Origin: Pseudomonadota bacterium
Lineage (GTDB): Bacteria > Pseudomonadota > Gammaproteobacteria > Natronospirales > REEB76
DNA length: 7,159 nucleotides
NCBI GenBank assembly: GCA_021779005.1
Contig: JAJYBN010000053.1
Coordinates: forward strand, 1 to 7,159
Direction of reading: 5' to 3'
In this document: positions 1-5,948 of the stretch, piece by piece
Layout of the letters: each line of letters starts with the position of its first letter
How positions within the stretch are numbered: position 1 is the stretch's first letter
Program-made: the position numbers and the translations under genes
The notes under the pieces: generated by a model
What the model saw: the letters and a program-made list of their open reading frames with translations, nothing else
The model's database searches: none
Told to the model about the DNA's origin: nothing

Positions 1-942
1 TGCCTGCCACGCACCGCTGAAGGACACGGCATTGAAGCTGTTGTTCGGTGACTGCGCCATCTGTCCCTGGGTCGCACCTGGCGTCAGTGGCGTGAATGGG
101 TTGCTCCAGTTCAGTGAAGCGTTGGCATCCTGGAAGAAAGAGCCGTAATACCCGAAACCGATATGCCAATTATCGGCGGTGTAATCTGCTGTCGCACGCA
201 CCTGGTTGGTGCTGTAATCGAAATACGCGGGCAGCGTGCTGCTGGTGGTCAGAAAGTTTGCACCCAGCGCGTTGGTGCCGTCCTGGGTATCGCGCTGGAA
301 GTGCGCTGAAAAGCGCCAGTTGCTCTTGGGCGGCAGGATTTTTATGCCCAAGGAAGCGATGCGGCGGGTGTTCTCGATGTCCACGTTCTGCAGGCCGCGA
401 TTCAGGTTCGGCATCTGCGCCGTCGAACCGCCCGTAGCCCAATTGCCCGGGAGCGTCAGGGTATCGGAGCCCAGCCCCAGGAACGGCGTACGCCCGCTGT
501 TGGAAAGATACTGAGGAATCTCCTGGAATTCCGCGCTCAACTCGTAGAGACCCTGCTGGCCGCCGTTGATGCTGATATCACGCGAGGCAAGTCCAAGATT
601 GTTTGCGGTCACATCGAAGTAGTGCCCATCCTGTTTGCGGTAACTGGCATCGCCATCCGCCAGCAGATAAAGGCCGGATTTGACCAGACCGGTGTATTCC
701 CCGAACTTGAAACTGCTGGATGAGACATTCGTGAGTCCGGCGTCCAGGTTGCCGGTCCAGCCGTAGGCATAGGTACATAAGCGGCATTGCCAATTCGAGG
801 TATCCGCACTGACAGCACTGCTGGTGGAATCCGCATACACCGCTGTGGTACATACGATGCCGAGAATCGCAGCCAATGCCACTGACAAACGGCCTGCCGA
901 CAATGGCTGATTTCTCCTGCTCGCGTGATGTGTGCTACGCAT
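1..942 (-). CDS. mtrB: MtrB/PioB-family outer-membrane beta-barrel protein, N-terminal part (C-terminus off the left edge)
   Basis: This frame is open from the ATG at 942 to the window edge and gives 314 residues of a protein usually around 650-750 residues long. The start is followed by a signal peptide with a long basic n-region and a hydrophobic core at about residues 19-31, probably cleaved after VYA near residue 37. The mature N-terminus carries W51 and a C53-R-L-C56 motif, the CXXC typical of MtrB-type proteins. Next come FKFGEYTGLVKSGLYLL (residues 78-94) and alternating aromatic/polar stretches typical of outer-membrane strands. In the family, the barrel sheathes the MtrA-type decaheme cytochrome and holds it across the outer membrane for contact with a surface cytochrome. 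The start lies 17 bases after the decaheme gene, and GGTGA five bases upstream can serve as its ribosome site, so co-transcription is likely. Family assignment is confident; MtrB, MtoB or PioB function cannot be separated on this part alone. Confidence 0.92.
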   Translation of the reverse strand, partial: MRSTHHASRRNQPLSAGRLSVALAAILGIVCTTAVYADSTSSAVSADTSNWQCRLCTYAYGWTGNLDAGLTNVSSSSFKFGEYTGLVKSGLYLLADGDASYRKQDGHYFDVTANNLGLASRDISINGGQQGLYELSAEFQEIPQYLSNSGRTPFLGLGSDTLTLPGNWATGGSTAQMPNLNRGLQNVDIENTRRIASLGIKILPPKSNWRFSAHFQRDTQDGTNALGANFLTTSSTLPAYFDYSTNQVRATADYTADNWHIGFGYYGSFFQDANASLNWSNPFTPLTPGATQGQMAQSPNNSFNAVSFSGAWQA

Positions 943-959
943 AGTTGTCACCAGTATCC

Positions 960-1952
960 TCAACGGTTCAGCACTGCACCGGATGGATCATTCGAGCCAT
1001 GTACTTGTGAATGGCAATTCAGGCAACTGCCCCCCAGCAGGAATGCGTTGGGCTGTCCGGTAGGCAAGCCTGCGGCGTTAAAGGCGAGGCTGGGATGGCC
1101 GGCCTGGGAATGGCAGGACTGGCACAGCATTGGCGGACGGCTGACCAGCAACGATGGATTCACGGAACCGTGGGGCACATGGCAAAGGCTGCAGTTCTCG
1201 GACGCCGGCGGATGCTCCCACAGGAACGGGCCGCGCTTCTCCGCATGACAGGTGTAGCAGGTATCGTTCACCGTGCTGGCGACCAATAGATGCGGATTCA
1301 GGGAGTCGTGGGGTGCATGGCAGGAGGTGCAGTCCAGATTGCCATCCGGCACCGGATGTCTTGAGAACTTGGCGAAATCCGCCCGCACTGCCTGATGGCA
1401 GGTATAGCAAACTGCAGGTTGCTGACCCTTCACCAGCACCGGGTCTTTGGCCACGTGGATGGTATGACAGCTGACGCAGGCCAGCCCTTCGCGCTCATGG
1501 ATACTACCCTGCCAGCCGATCCGGTGGCTGTCCTGATGGCAACTCAGGCAGACCGCGTTATCCTCGGCGACCGTGGCCGGCGAATGTTTGCCAAACCGGG
1601 GGATGGGGATACGCGATTCACCGGGATGCAGATGGGCGGCGTGATCGCCGCCCGGGCCGTGGCAGGTCTCGCACTGCAGGTGTGCGAACGGCGTGTGCGG
1701 GTCGGCGCTGTCCGCATGCTTGGTCTTGAATATGGCGAGTGTCTGGGGATCGTCATGGCAGCGCAGACAGGTATCGGCACCACGCGGCGTATAAGGGATG
1801 GGTGCCGTCTGGGTGACCGCCTGCGGTGCATCCGCCGCCTGACAACCGGTATTAAATAAGAATAAGGCAGCGACGCATACGGATATCAGTCCAATGTACC
1901 GCTGCCAGCATGTCCACTTTTCCTGTCTCTGCACCCCAGTGTGTCCAGGCAT
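960..1952 (-). CDS. mtrA: Periplasmic decaheme c-type cytochrome, MtrA/DmsE family
   Basis: The 330-residue product has exactly ten CXXCH motifs, at residues 62, 94, 135, 159, 182, 208, 232, 254, 277 and 310. This number and spacing match MtrA, MtoA, PioA and DmsE, which are about 320-350 residues long. The second half shows an internal repeat: CTSCHAPHDSLNPHLLV is echoed by CSLCHVPHGSVNPSLLV. An N-terminal hydrophobic segment (residues 20-36) follows a basic n-region; cleavage after CQA (residue 39) is likely. C37 follows NTG rather than a good lipobox, so a lipoprotein is less likely. In the family this cytochrome is a heme wire inside the MtrB barrel, taking electrons from periplasmic donors to the surface cytochrome. 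The start is the only Met in the signal region and has AAAGG ten bases upstream. It lies between the OmcA/MtrC-type and MtrB-type genes, in the same order as Shewanella mtrCAB. Direction of electron flow is not decided by the sequence. Confidence 0.95.
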   Translation of the reverse strand: MPGHTGVQRQEKWTCWQRYIGLISVCVAALFLFNTGCQAADAPQAVTQTAPIPYTPRGADTCLRCHDDPQTLAIFKTKHADSADPHTPFAHLQCETCHGPGGDHAAHLHPGESRIPIPRFGKHSPATVAEDNAVCLSCHQDSHRIGWQGSIHEREGLACVSCHTIHVAKDPVLVKGQQPAVCYTCHQAVRADFAKFSRHPVPDGNLDCTSCHAPHDSLNPHLLVASTVNDTCYTCHAEKRGPFLWEHPPASENCSLCHVPHGSVNPSLLVSRPPMLCQSCHSQAGHPSLAFNAAGLPTGQPNAFLLGGSCLNCHSQVHGSNDPSGAVLNR

Positions 1953-2003
1953 TTGTCGTCTACCTTTATTAGGTTATAGACTAGGCATCCACTGTCAATA
2001 CTA

Positions 2004-4328
2004 TTAGTTACCTCCACCGATCTGGTGCACCACCGAGACATCTGCGATTGCACCCGAACCGTGGCACACGGCGCAAGTCTCAGTCGTCGACCCATTATTG
2101 ATGAGGGACTGGGTGATATAGAAAGACGCGCCATTCTGCTGCATATGCGTCGTAGCCAGAGTGTCATTGTGGCAGGCCGAGCAGGCCGCAGCCGTGGGCG
2201 TGATCCGGTCATAGGCGGCGGTGGCGGCCACGTTACCGTAGAAACTCTTGGTGCCGAAAGGATTAGCCGTCTTCACAGTCGCGTGGGTATCAATGGTGGT
2301 GCCCAATACCCCGCTCGGCAACGGCAATGTATAGCCGGTTGACGAATGGCACTGGGTGCAGTCCCCCAGAATCCCCGGAAACCCAACACCACTGAAATCC
2401 GTGGGGTTGTCTTGGTACGCGTAGACAATATATGGGTCTGACGGGTTGTTGGTTGCACGGAAATCGGCGCCATGGATGGCATGGATCATATATTTGAAGT
2501 CAATGGGCCGTTGTTCCAAACCATCCACGGCCGCGGTATTCACACCGTTGGGCGTGGCATCGGGATCGGCTGGACGCATGGTCAGATCAGTCTCATTGGG
2601 ATTGTGACACATCTCACACAAGGTCAGATTATCCGTGCGGTTGCCACCATGCAGTGAAAGCCCATCGTTCTGTCCATGGCATTTTTGGCAGTTGGCCAGC
2701 ACCACGTCCGCGCGGTGCGGAACCGGCAGCGGGTCGGTGATCGAGAAAGCCTGCGTCACACTGGTAACCGGCACGGCCACATTGTAAGTGCCAGGGGTAG
2801 TGGAATCCGTCGCCGGATGACCCTCGATGGCTACGGTACCCGACCCGGTGACGTTGGTCGGAATTGGTATCGGCGAGGTTATGCTGTAGGTGCCATCGCC
2901 GTTGGCAGTCGCAGTTAGTGCATTGAAGCTGAGCGCCTGTGCCGTGGGATTCCCAGCTTGTGCTCCTGTGGCATCCGTATTGGTGTAATCCGTATTATTC
3001 CAAGCGATGTCGATGTAAAGACGGCAGGCGCCGCCACACCCTGAAAACTCGGGATCAGTCGCCAGATTGTACGGCGTGTTGTTATTTAGGGGGTTGGTGA
3101 CCGAGAATTTGATCACCGGAGTCTGGCCGGGCGCGGTGCCAGTAATACTAAGAATGTTATATTGAAAATTAAGTGCCGCAACTTTTGTAGGCACCACATG
3201 CGACTGCGCGACGCTGCAAGGATAGGGTCCGGGGCAGGCGTTGGCGGTATCGTTTACCGTGTGGCAAACGTTGCAGGTGGTGTTGTCAGTCATCACGCCA
3301 CCCGGATGACCGCCGGCCGTACCCTGCGCAAAATCGATATCGTCGTGGCAGGAACCGCAGGCCGCCATGTCGGGCACCGACGCGTAGTTGCCGGAATCCG
3401 GTGCATTTGGATCGTTGGGCGTATGGCACTTGGTGCAATTCTGGATATTTTGCGGCCATTTGACATCTGAAAAATCATTCACAGAATTCTTATAGCCATA
3501 GATTACGTACGGGGTACCCGCCAGCACGCTCGGCAGATTGTCACCGTCATGGATCTTGTGGATCATGACGATGAAATCCAGGCTATTGCCGCTGCTCGGG
3601 TCCGTATTGCCCTGGTTATGGCAGAGTACGCATTCATGCACGTCCTGCCGGGGACCGCCGTGAACCGCGAGATGGTCGTGGCATTCGTTGCAGGTCGCCG
3701 TGTCCACGATGTCATTGGCATCGAAACCGGAAGTGGCGCCGGTCTGCGGTATCCAGGTATAGATACCGTTGTTCGCGGAAGGCAATGTGGACGAACGGAT
3801 GTTGATGGCCACCCGATGCACCAGGCTGGCATCGTATGTAACCACGACCGGCTGGGTGACGTTCTGGATATTGGTGCCGAAGGTATAGGTATAGGTGCCG
3901 TCGCCATGGTCAACCAGTGTGCCACCTGAATCGGTGGTCGGCTGGATCGCAGGCTGGGTGCCGGGGCCGATCCCGTTGGGTTGCACTTGTTTATTGATGT
4001 AGTTCTGCCACTCGTCGGGGTCGCCATTGGTGCCGGGCACCAACTTGGCGATGATGACCTCGAGTGCACTCACGGGCACACCCGGATAGGCATAACCCCC
4101 CTGGTTGGTTATGGTGAAATCCACCGTCGAAGGCGAACCGATCTTGACGTCGTTGATAGTGATGACGAGGGACGTAGTATTGCCGGCTCCCGTGGGACCG
4201 GGAGGGCCAACGGCTCCAGTTGCCCCGGTCGCACCGGTACTTCCGGAGTTGCATCCTGCAAGCATGAGCATTAATACCAGGGCTGCCAGACCAAGGAAGC
4301 CCCCCATTCCAAGCCTTAGATTACGCAT
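2004..4328 (-). CDS. OmcA/MtrC-family decaheme outer-surface lipoprotein cytochrome c
   Basis: The 774-residue product begins with a lipoprotein signal ending in LAGC, with C26 as the lipidated residue. A Gly-X-Y tract follows at residues 29-49. A beta-rich domain (about 50-205) precedes five CXXCH motifs (213, 233, 298, 324, 352). A second beta-rich domain (about 380-540) precedes five more (547, 571, 657, 716, 752). This beta/pentaheme/beta/pentaheme order is the plan of MtrC, MtrF and OmcA, which are about 640-740 residues long. The halves are related: DFIVMIHKIH matches DFKYMIHAIH, and NCTKCH matches DCTQCH after a shared PY-I-Y segment. Family members sit on the cell face and pass electrons to metal oxides, flavins or electrodes. 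Non-heme cysteines form a CX5C pair (365/371) and a CX3C pair (431/435). A GAGGAG ribosome site lies six bases before the ATG. It is first in its operon, with MtrA- and MtrB-type genes downstream. I cannot say whether it is closer to OmcA or MtrC, so no symbol is given. Confidence 0.95.
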   Translation of the reverse strand: MRNLRLGMGGFLGLAALVLMLMLAGCNSGSTGATGATGAVGPPGPTGAGNTTSLVITINDVKIGSPSTVDFTITNQGGYAYPGVPVSALEVIIAKLVPGTNGDPDEWQNYINKQVQPNGIGPGTQPAIQPTTDSGGTLVDHGDGTYTYTFGTNIQNVTQPVVVTYDASLVHRVAINIRSSTLPSANNGIYTWIPQTGATSGFDANDIVDTATCNECHDHLAVHGGPRQDVHECVLCHNQGNTDPSSGNSLDFIVMIHKIHDGDNLPSVLAGTPYVIYGYKNSVNDFSDVKWPQNIQNCTKCHTPNDPNAPDSGNYASVPDMAACGSCHDDIDFAQGTAGGHPGGVMTDNTTCNVCHTVNDTANACPGPYPCSVAQSHVVPTKVAALNFQYNILSITGTAPGQTPVIKFSVTNPLNNNTPYNLATDPEFSGCGGACRLYIDIAWNNTDYTNTDATGAQAGNPTAQALSFNALTATANGDGTYSITSPIPIPTNVTGSGTVAIEGHPATDSTTPGTYNVAVPVTSVTQAFSITDPLPVPHRADVVLANCQKCHGQNDGLSLHGGNRTDNLTLCEMCHNPNETDLTMRPADPDATPNGVNTAAVDGLEQRPIDFKYMIHAIHGADFRATNNPSDPYIVYAYQDNPTDFSGVGFPGILGDCTQCHSSTGYTLPLPSGVLGTTIDTHATVKTANPFGTKSFYGNVAATAAYDRITPTAAACSACHNDTLATTHMQQNGASFYITQSLINNGSTTETCAVCHGSGAIADVSVVHQIGGGN
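4182..4244 (-). repeat. Collagen-like Gly-X-Y tract coding region in the OmcA/MtrC lipoprotein
   Basis: These bases encode seven consecutive G-X-Y triplets: GST, GAT, GAT, GAV, GPP, GPT and GAG (residues 29-49). They start three residues after the lipidated C26. The likely role is a stiff or extended tether that lifts the heme domains off the membrane. This is inferred from position and composition only; a low-complexity linker with no triple helix is equally possible. Confidence 0.7.
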
Positions 4329-4400
4329 ACCGATCTCCTCATATGCAACCTGCAGTCGCCATTTTTAATTCACGGACACCCGGAAACCGACTGGTAAAAG

Positions 4401-4406
4401 CCTATA
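4401..4406 (-). promoter_or_regulatory. Candidate -10 element for the OmcA/MtrC-mtrA-mtrB operon
   Basis: On the minus strand this reads TATAGG, matching four of six bases of TATAAT. It predicts transcription starting near 4394, which places the centre of the one-mismatch FNR-type box (4433.5) about 39.5 bases upstream, close to the class II activator position of -41.5. No good -35 hexamer is visible, as expected for an activator-dependent promoter. The hexamer overlaps the CTATAC dyad. The competing hexamer TATACG at 4412-4417 is less well spaced. Confidence 0.4.
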
Positions 4407-4419
4407 CCGGTGCGTATAG
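4402..4419. promoter_or_regulatory. Perfect 6-6-6 inverted repeat, possible operator
   Basis: The sequence CTATACCGGTGCGTATAG has two perfectly complementary six-base arms around a six-base spacer. It overlaps the candidate -10 of the OmcA/MtrC operon and lies eight bases from an FNR-type box. The size and symmetry suit a dimeric regulator that could block or tune this promoter. I do not recognise the regulator, and a chance dyad cannot be excluded. Confidence 0.35.
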
Positions 4420-4426
4420 AAGTGTT

Positions 4427-4440
4427 TTGACTTAGATCAA
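4427..4440. promoter_or_regulatory. FNR/ANR-type binding site, one mismatch (OmcA/MtrC side)
   Basis: TTGACTTAGATCAA differs from the FNR consensus TTGAT-N4-ATCAA at one position (C for T). FNR-family regulators (FNR, ANR, DNR) bind such sites when oxygen is low or nitric oxide is present. Its position, about 40 bases before a candidate start for the minus-strand operon, suits direct activation. CRP-type proteins bind related sites, but the TTGA/TCAA cores favour FNR type. Confidence 0.7.
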
Positions 4441-4448
4441 TGATCGGC

Positions 4449-4462
4449 CTGACATGGGTCAA
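4449..4462. promoter_or_regulatory. Weak FNR/ANR-like dyad
   Basis: CTGACATGGGTCAA matches the ten specified consensus positions at seven. Its centre is 22 bases (about two helical turns) from the site at 4427-4440 and 45 bases from the perfect site at 4494-4507, so all three lie on roughly the same face of the helix. That phasing is the main reason for listing it. Taken alone it is weak. Confidence 0.25.
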
Positions 4463-4493
4463 TGTTTTAGCACATAAATCAGTACTCACCTGC

Positions 4494-4507
4494 TTGATTT
4501 AGATCAA
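4494..4507. promoter_or_regulatory. Perfect FNR/ANR-type binding site (diheme cytochrome side)
   Basis: TTGATTTAGATCAA matches TTGAT-N4-ATCAA at all ten specified positions. Its centre (4500.5) is about 45 bases before the start predicted from the candidate -10 at 4534-4539, near the class II activator position. It shares the ten-base core TTAGATCAA plus a preceding T or C with the site at 4427-4440. It is likely to activate the plus-strand operon at low oxygen and could also affect the minus-strand one. Confidence 0.8.
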
Positions 4508-4511
4508 AGAT

Positions 4512-4527
4512 TTGAAGCCCCATTCAA
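4512..4527. promoter_or_regulatory. TTGAA-N6-TTCAA inverted repeat beside the perfect FNR box
   Basis: TTGAAGCCCCATTCAA has two perfectly complementary five-base arms and sits between the perfect FNR-type box and the candidate -10 of the plus-strand operon. The half-sites look FNR-like, but TTGA and TCAA are eight bases apart rather than six, so it is not a standard FNR site. It could be a site for another dimeric regulator or a chance dyad. Confidence 0.25.
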
Positions 4528-4533
4528 GTAGGC

Positions 4534-4539
4534 TATGCT
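4534..4539 (+). promoter_or_regulatory. Candidate -10 element for the diheme cytochrome operon
   Basis: TATGCT matches four of six bases of TATAAT and predicts transcription starting near 4546, leaving a leader of about 63 bases. The perfect FNR-type box would then be centred about 45.5 bases upstream, slightly beyond the class II optimum. There is no clear -35 hexamer. The exact start is uncertain by several bases. Confidence 0.35.
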
Positions 4540-4608
4540 GCGTTAAATGCTCCATCCTGGAGTTTCCTGGGTGGGAGAGATCGAACCTGAATTCCAGAGG
4601 AGATCGCC

Positions 4609-5223
4609 ATGCGCCATTACATGTTTATATTACTGGCTGTATTCGCGTTTTTTATCGCCGCGGGAACTGCATCAGCCGCGGCCCCGGCAGCACTCCATGA
4701 ATGCGAAGCCTGCCACGGGCCCAACGGTGTGAGCCCCAATAAGGATATCCCCATCATCGCTGGCATGTCGGCCTTCTATCTGGATGGCGAGCTGCAAGCG
4801 TATCAAAAAGGCCTGCGGCCCTGCCCCAAGACCAAATACCCGAAGGATGCTGCCAAGCCCGCTACTGACATGTGCGACATAGCCAAGAAACTGTCGGCAG
4901 CGGATTCCACCGCCATCGACAAGTACCTGGCATCGCAGGCATTTGTACCGGCCACCCAGAGTTTCGATCCGAAGCTGGCGGCCATCGGCAAACAGATCCA
5001 TTCCCAGAACTGCGAACTCTGTCATACCAATGGCGGCAGCGTGGCTGATGATGATGCCGGCATCCTTGCGGGCCAATGGACACCCTACCTGCAGGAGACT
5101 TTCAAGGAATATGTATCCGGAAAAAGAGTCGCACCCGACAAGATGAAACCCAAGATCGCAGCACTGATGCCGGATAAAATCAATGCACTGCTCCAGTATT
5201 ATGCGAGTGAGGGCAAGAAATAA
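4609..5223 (+). CDS. Secreted diheme cytochrome c, c4-like (two class I domains)
   Basis: The 204-residue product has a signal peptide (residues 1-23, cleavage after ASA) and two small class I cytochrome domains, as in cytochrome c4 (mature about 190 residues) and the cytochrome subunit of sulfide dehydrogenase. Heme motifs are C32-E-A-C35-H36 and C135-E-L-C138-H139. Likely axial methionines are M88, before CDIAKKLS, and M179, before KPKIAALMPD, at the usual place before the C-terminal helix of each domain. C72 and C89 are extra cysteines in domain 1 and may form a disulfide. The ATG has GAGGAG six bases upstream. It is first in an operon with two membrane quinol-dehydrogenase candidates, so it is probably a soluble periplasmic shuttle between them and the MtrA-type cytochrome. 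Its place resembles that of the monoheme MtoD in Fe(II) oxidisers, but it is diheme. Partner and direction are inferred. Confidence 0.88.
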   Translation: MRHYMFILLAVFAFFIAAGTASAAAPAALHECEACHGPNGVSPNKDIPIIAGMSAFYLDGELQAYQKGLRPCPKTKYPKDAAKPATDMCDIAKKLSAADSTAIDKYLASQAFVPATQSFDPKLAAIGKQIHSQNCELCHTNGGSVADDDAGILAGQWTPYLQETFKEYVSGKRVAPDKMKPKIAALMPDKINALLQYYASEGKK

Positions 5224-5250
5224 TCAGCGCACAATCATCAGCAGGCTTAA

Positions 5251-5256
5251 GAGGGG
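5251..5256 (+). promoter_or_regulatory. Ribosome binding site that fixes a GTG start
   Basis: GAGGGG lies six bases before the GTG at 5263. No in-frame ATG gives the short basic N-terminus expected of the NapC family, and the first internal Met (residue 71) lies beyond the membrane anchor. This ribosome site therefore decides the GTG start. Confidence 0.8.
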
Positions 5257-5262
5257 ATTATT

Positions 5263-5874
5263 GTGTCTAAAAAAGAACCTTCAGAATCCGCGCCTCCGCC
5301 GCGGCGCGGAATCTGGCACTGGTTGTGGAGACCCCCGGAACGTTGGTACCTGCTGGGTATACCCGCGGGCGCGTTGCTTTTCTTTTTGGTTGGCATTGTT
5401 TTCGTAGTCTTCGTGCTGCGCCCACAACTCACATTCACCGAGTCACAGGAATTCTGCACCTCGTGCCTCGAAATGGATGAACCATTCAACCAGCTTCAGC
5501 AGAGCCCCCACTGGTCGAATCAATTCGGCATCCGCGCCACCTGTGCAGACTGTCATCTGCCCCCGACGCTGGGAGCCAGCCTGGTGGCCCATTTCGATGC
5601 CCGGGTTGACGTCTGGGCCCACTTGACTGGCCGGATCGACACGCCGGAGAAATTTGCGAAAAACAAATTGCGTATGGCTGAGGTCGTATGGAAGGATCTT
5701 AAGAATATGGACTCTGTAACCTGCCGTAAATGCCACAGCTTTGCAGCTATGGCACTCGATCAACAGAGCCGTGAGGCGGCCAAGCACCACTCGCCCGAAT
5801 ATATAGCGAAAACTGGCAAGACCTGTATCGACTGCCACAAGGGTGTGGCACATACACTGCCAGATGCAATGTAG
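5263..5874 (+). CDS. NapC/NirT/CymA-family membrane-anchored tetraheme quinol dehydrogenase, with an altered first heme motif
   Basis: The 203-residue product has a cytoplasmic Pro/Arg-rich N-terminus, one membrane helix (about residues 30-52) and a periplasmic tetraheme domain. This is the plan and length of NapC, NirT and CymA (about 190-200 residues). Heme motifs are C65-T-S-C68-L69, C94-A-D-C97-H98, C154-R-K-C157-H158 and C188-I-D-C191-H192. Family landmarks include GIRATCADCHLP, IDTPEKF and TCIDCHKGVAHTLP near the C-terminus. Family members oxidise quinol and feed periplasmic reductases; CymA feeds the MtrCAB conduit. The first motif ends in Leu (CTC) instead of His, but M71 of the CXXCHXM pattern is kept. 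In the NrfH structure that Met, not the His, ligates heme 1, so function may survive. The start is GTG with GAGGGG upstream. It lies 39 bases after the diheme cytochrome gene and 74 before the b/c fusion. The CymA-like role is inferred from context. Confidence 0.92.
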   Translation: MSKKEPSESAPPPRRGIWHWLWRPPERWYLLGIPAGALLFFLVGIVFVVFVLRPQLTFTESQEFCTSCLEMDEPFNQLQQSPHWSNQFGIRATCADCHLPPTLGASLVAHFDARVDVWAHLTGRIDTPEKFAKNKLRMAEVVWKDLKNMDSVTCRKCHSFAAMALDQQSREAAKHHSPEYIAKTGKTCIDCHKGVAHTLPDAM

Positions 5875-5948
5875 TGTAAAGATGATATCAGGATGCTATA
5901 CCTAGGCTGCACGATACATCCAGCCAGAGTAGTGTGATAGGAGGCAGT

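Larger units (their letters stand above)
4329..4608. promoter_or_regulatory. Divergent intergenic regulatory region between the two cytochrome operons
   Basis: This 280-base gap separates the start of the OmcA/MtrC-type gene (minus strand) from that of the diheme cytochrome (plus strand). It has no convincing ORF and is more AT-rich in its middle. It holds two strong and one weak FNR/ANR-type dyads, a CTATAC-N6-GTATAG dyad, a TTGAA-N6-TTCAA dyad, and one candidate -10 element for each direction. The first genes on either side share nearly the same translation start context, GAGGAGATCG followed by two bases and ATG. The two operons are therefore probably controlled together. Confidence 0.85.

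Noticed and set aside
1395..1859. 154-residue open frame on the plus strand
   Set aside because: It is antisense to the MtrA-family gene with its ten CXXCH motifs. The predicted protein has no recognisable features.
1905..1952. Lipoprotein signal on the MtrA-family protein (C37)
   Set aside because: The residues before C37 are N-T-G, which lack the Leu/Val expected at -3 of a lipobox. Ordinary cleavage after CQA fits better, and family members are periplasmic.
1953..2003. Possible internal promoter before the MtrA-family gene (TTGACA and TATAAC on the minus strand)
   Set aside because: The TTGACA is a perfect -35 hexamer, but the best -10, TATAAC, is only 14 bases away and too close for sigma-70. 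The 51-base gap is better read as operon spacing.
3563..4069. 168-residue open frame on the minus strand in another frame
   Set aside because: It overlaps the OmcA/MtrC-family gene on the same strand, out of frame. The Ser/Pro/Thr/Arg-rich low-quality protein is what a shifted reading of that gene would give.
4550..4562. CTCCA/TGGAG hairpin in the leader of the diheme cytochrome mRNA
   Set aside because: The five-base stem with a three-base loop is followed only by TTT. It is too weak to call an attenuator or riboswitch.
4512..4732. Two short plus-strand frames starting near 4512 and 4547
   Set aside because: They start in the intergenic region and run into the diheme cytochrome gene out of frame, and they overlap the promoter elements. 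There is no good ribosome site or recognisable product.
5875..5948. GGCTG/CAGCC inverted repeat between the NapC-like and b/c fusion genes, as a terminator or separate promoter
   Set aside because: The stem is only five bases with an 11-base loop and no T-run. Nothing indicates a break in the operon.
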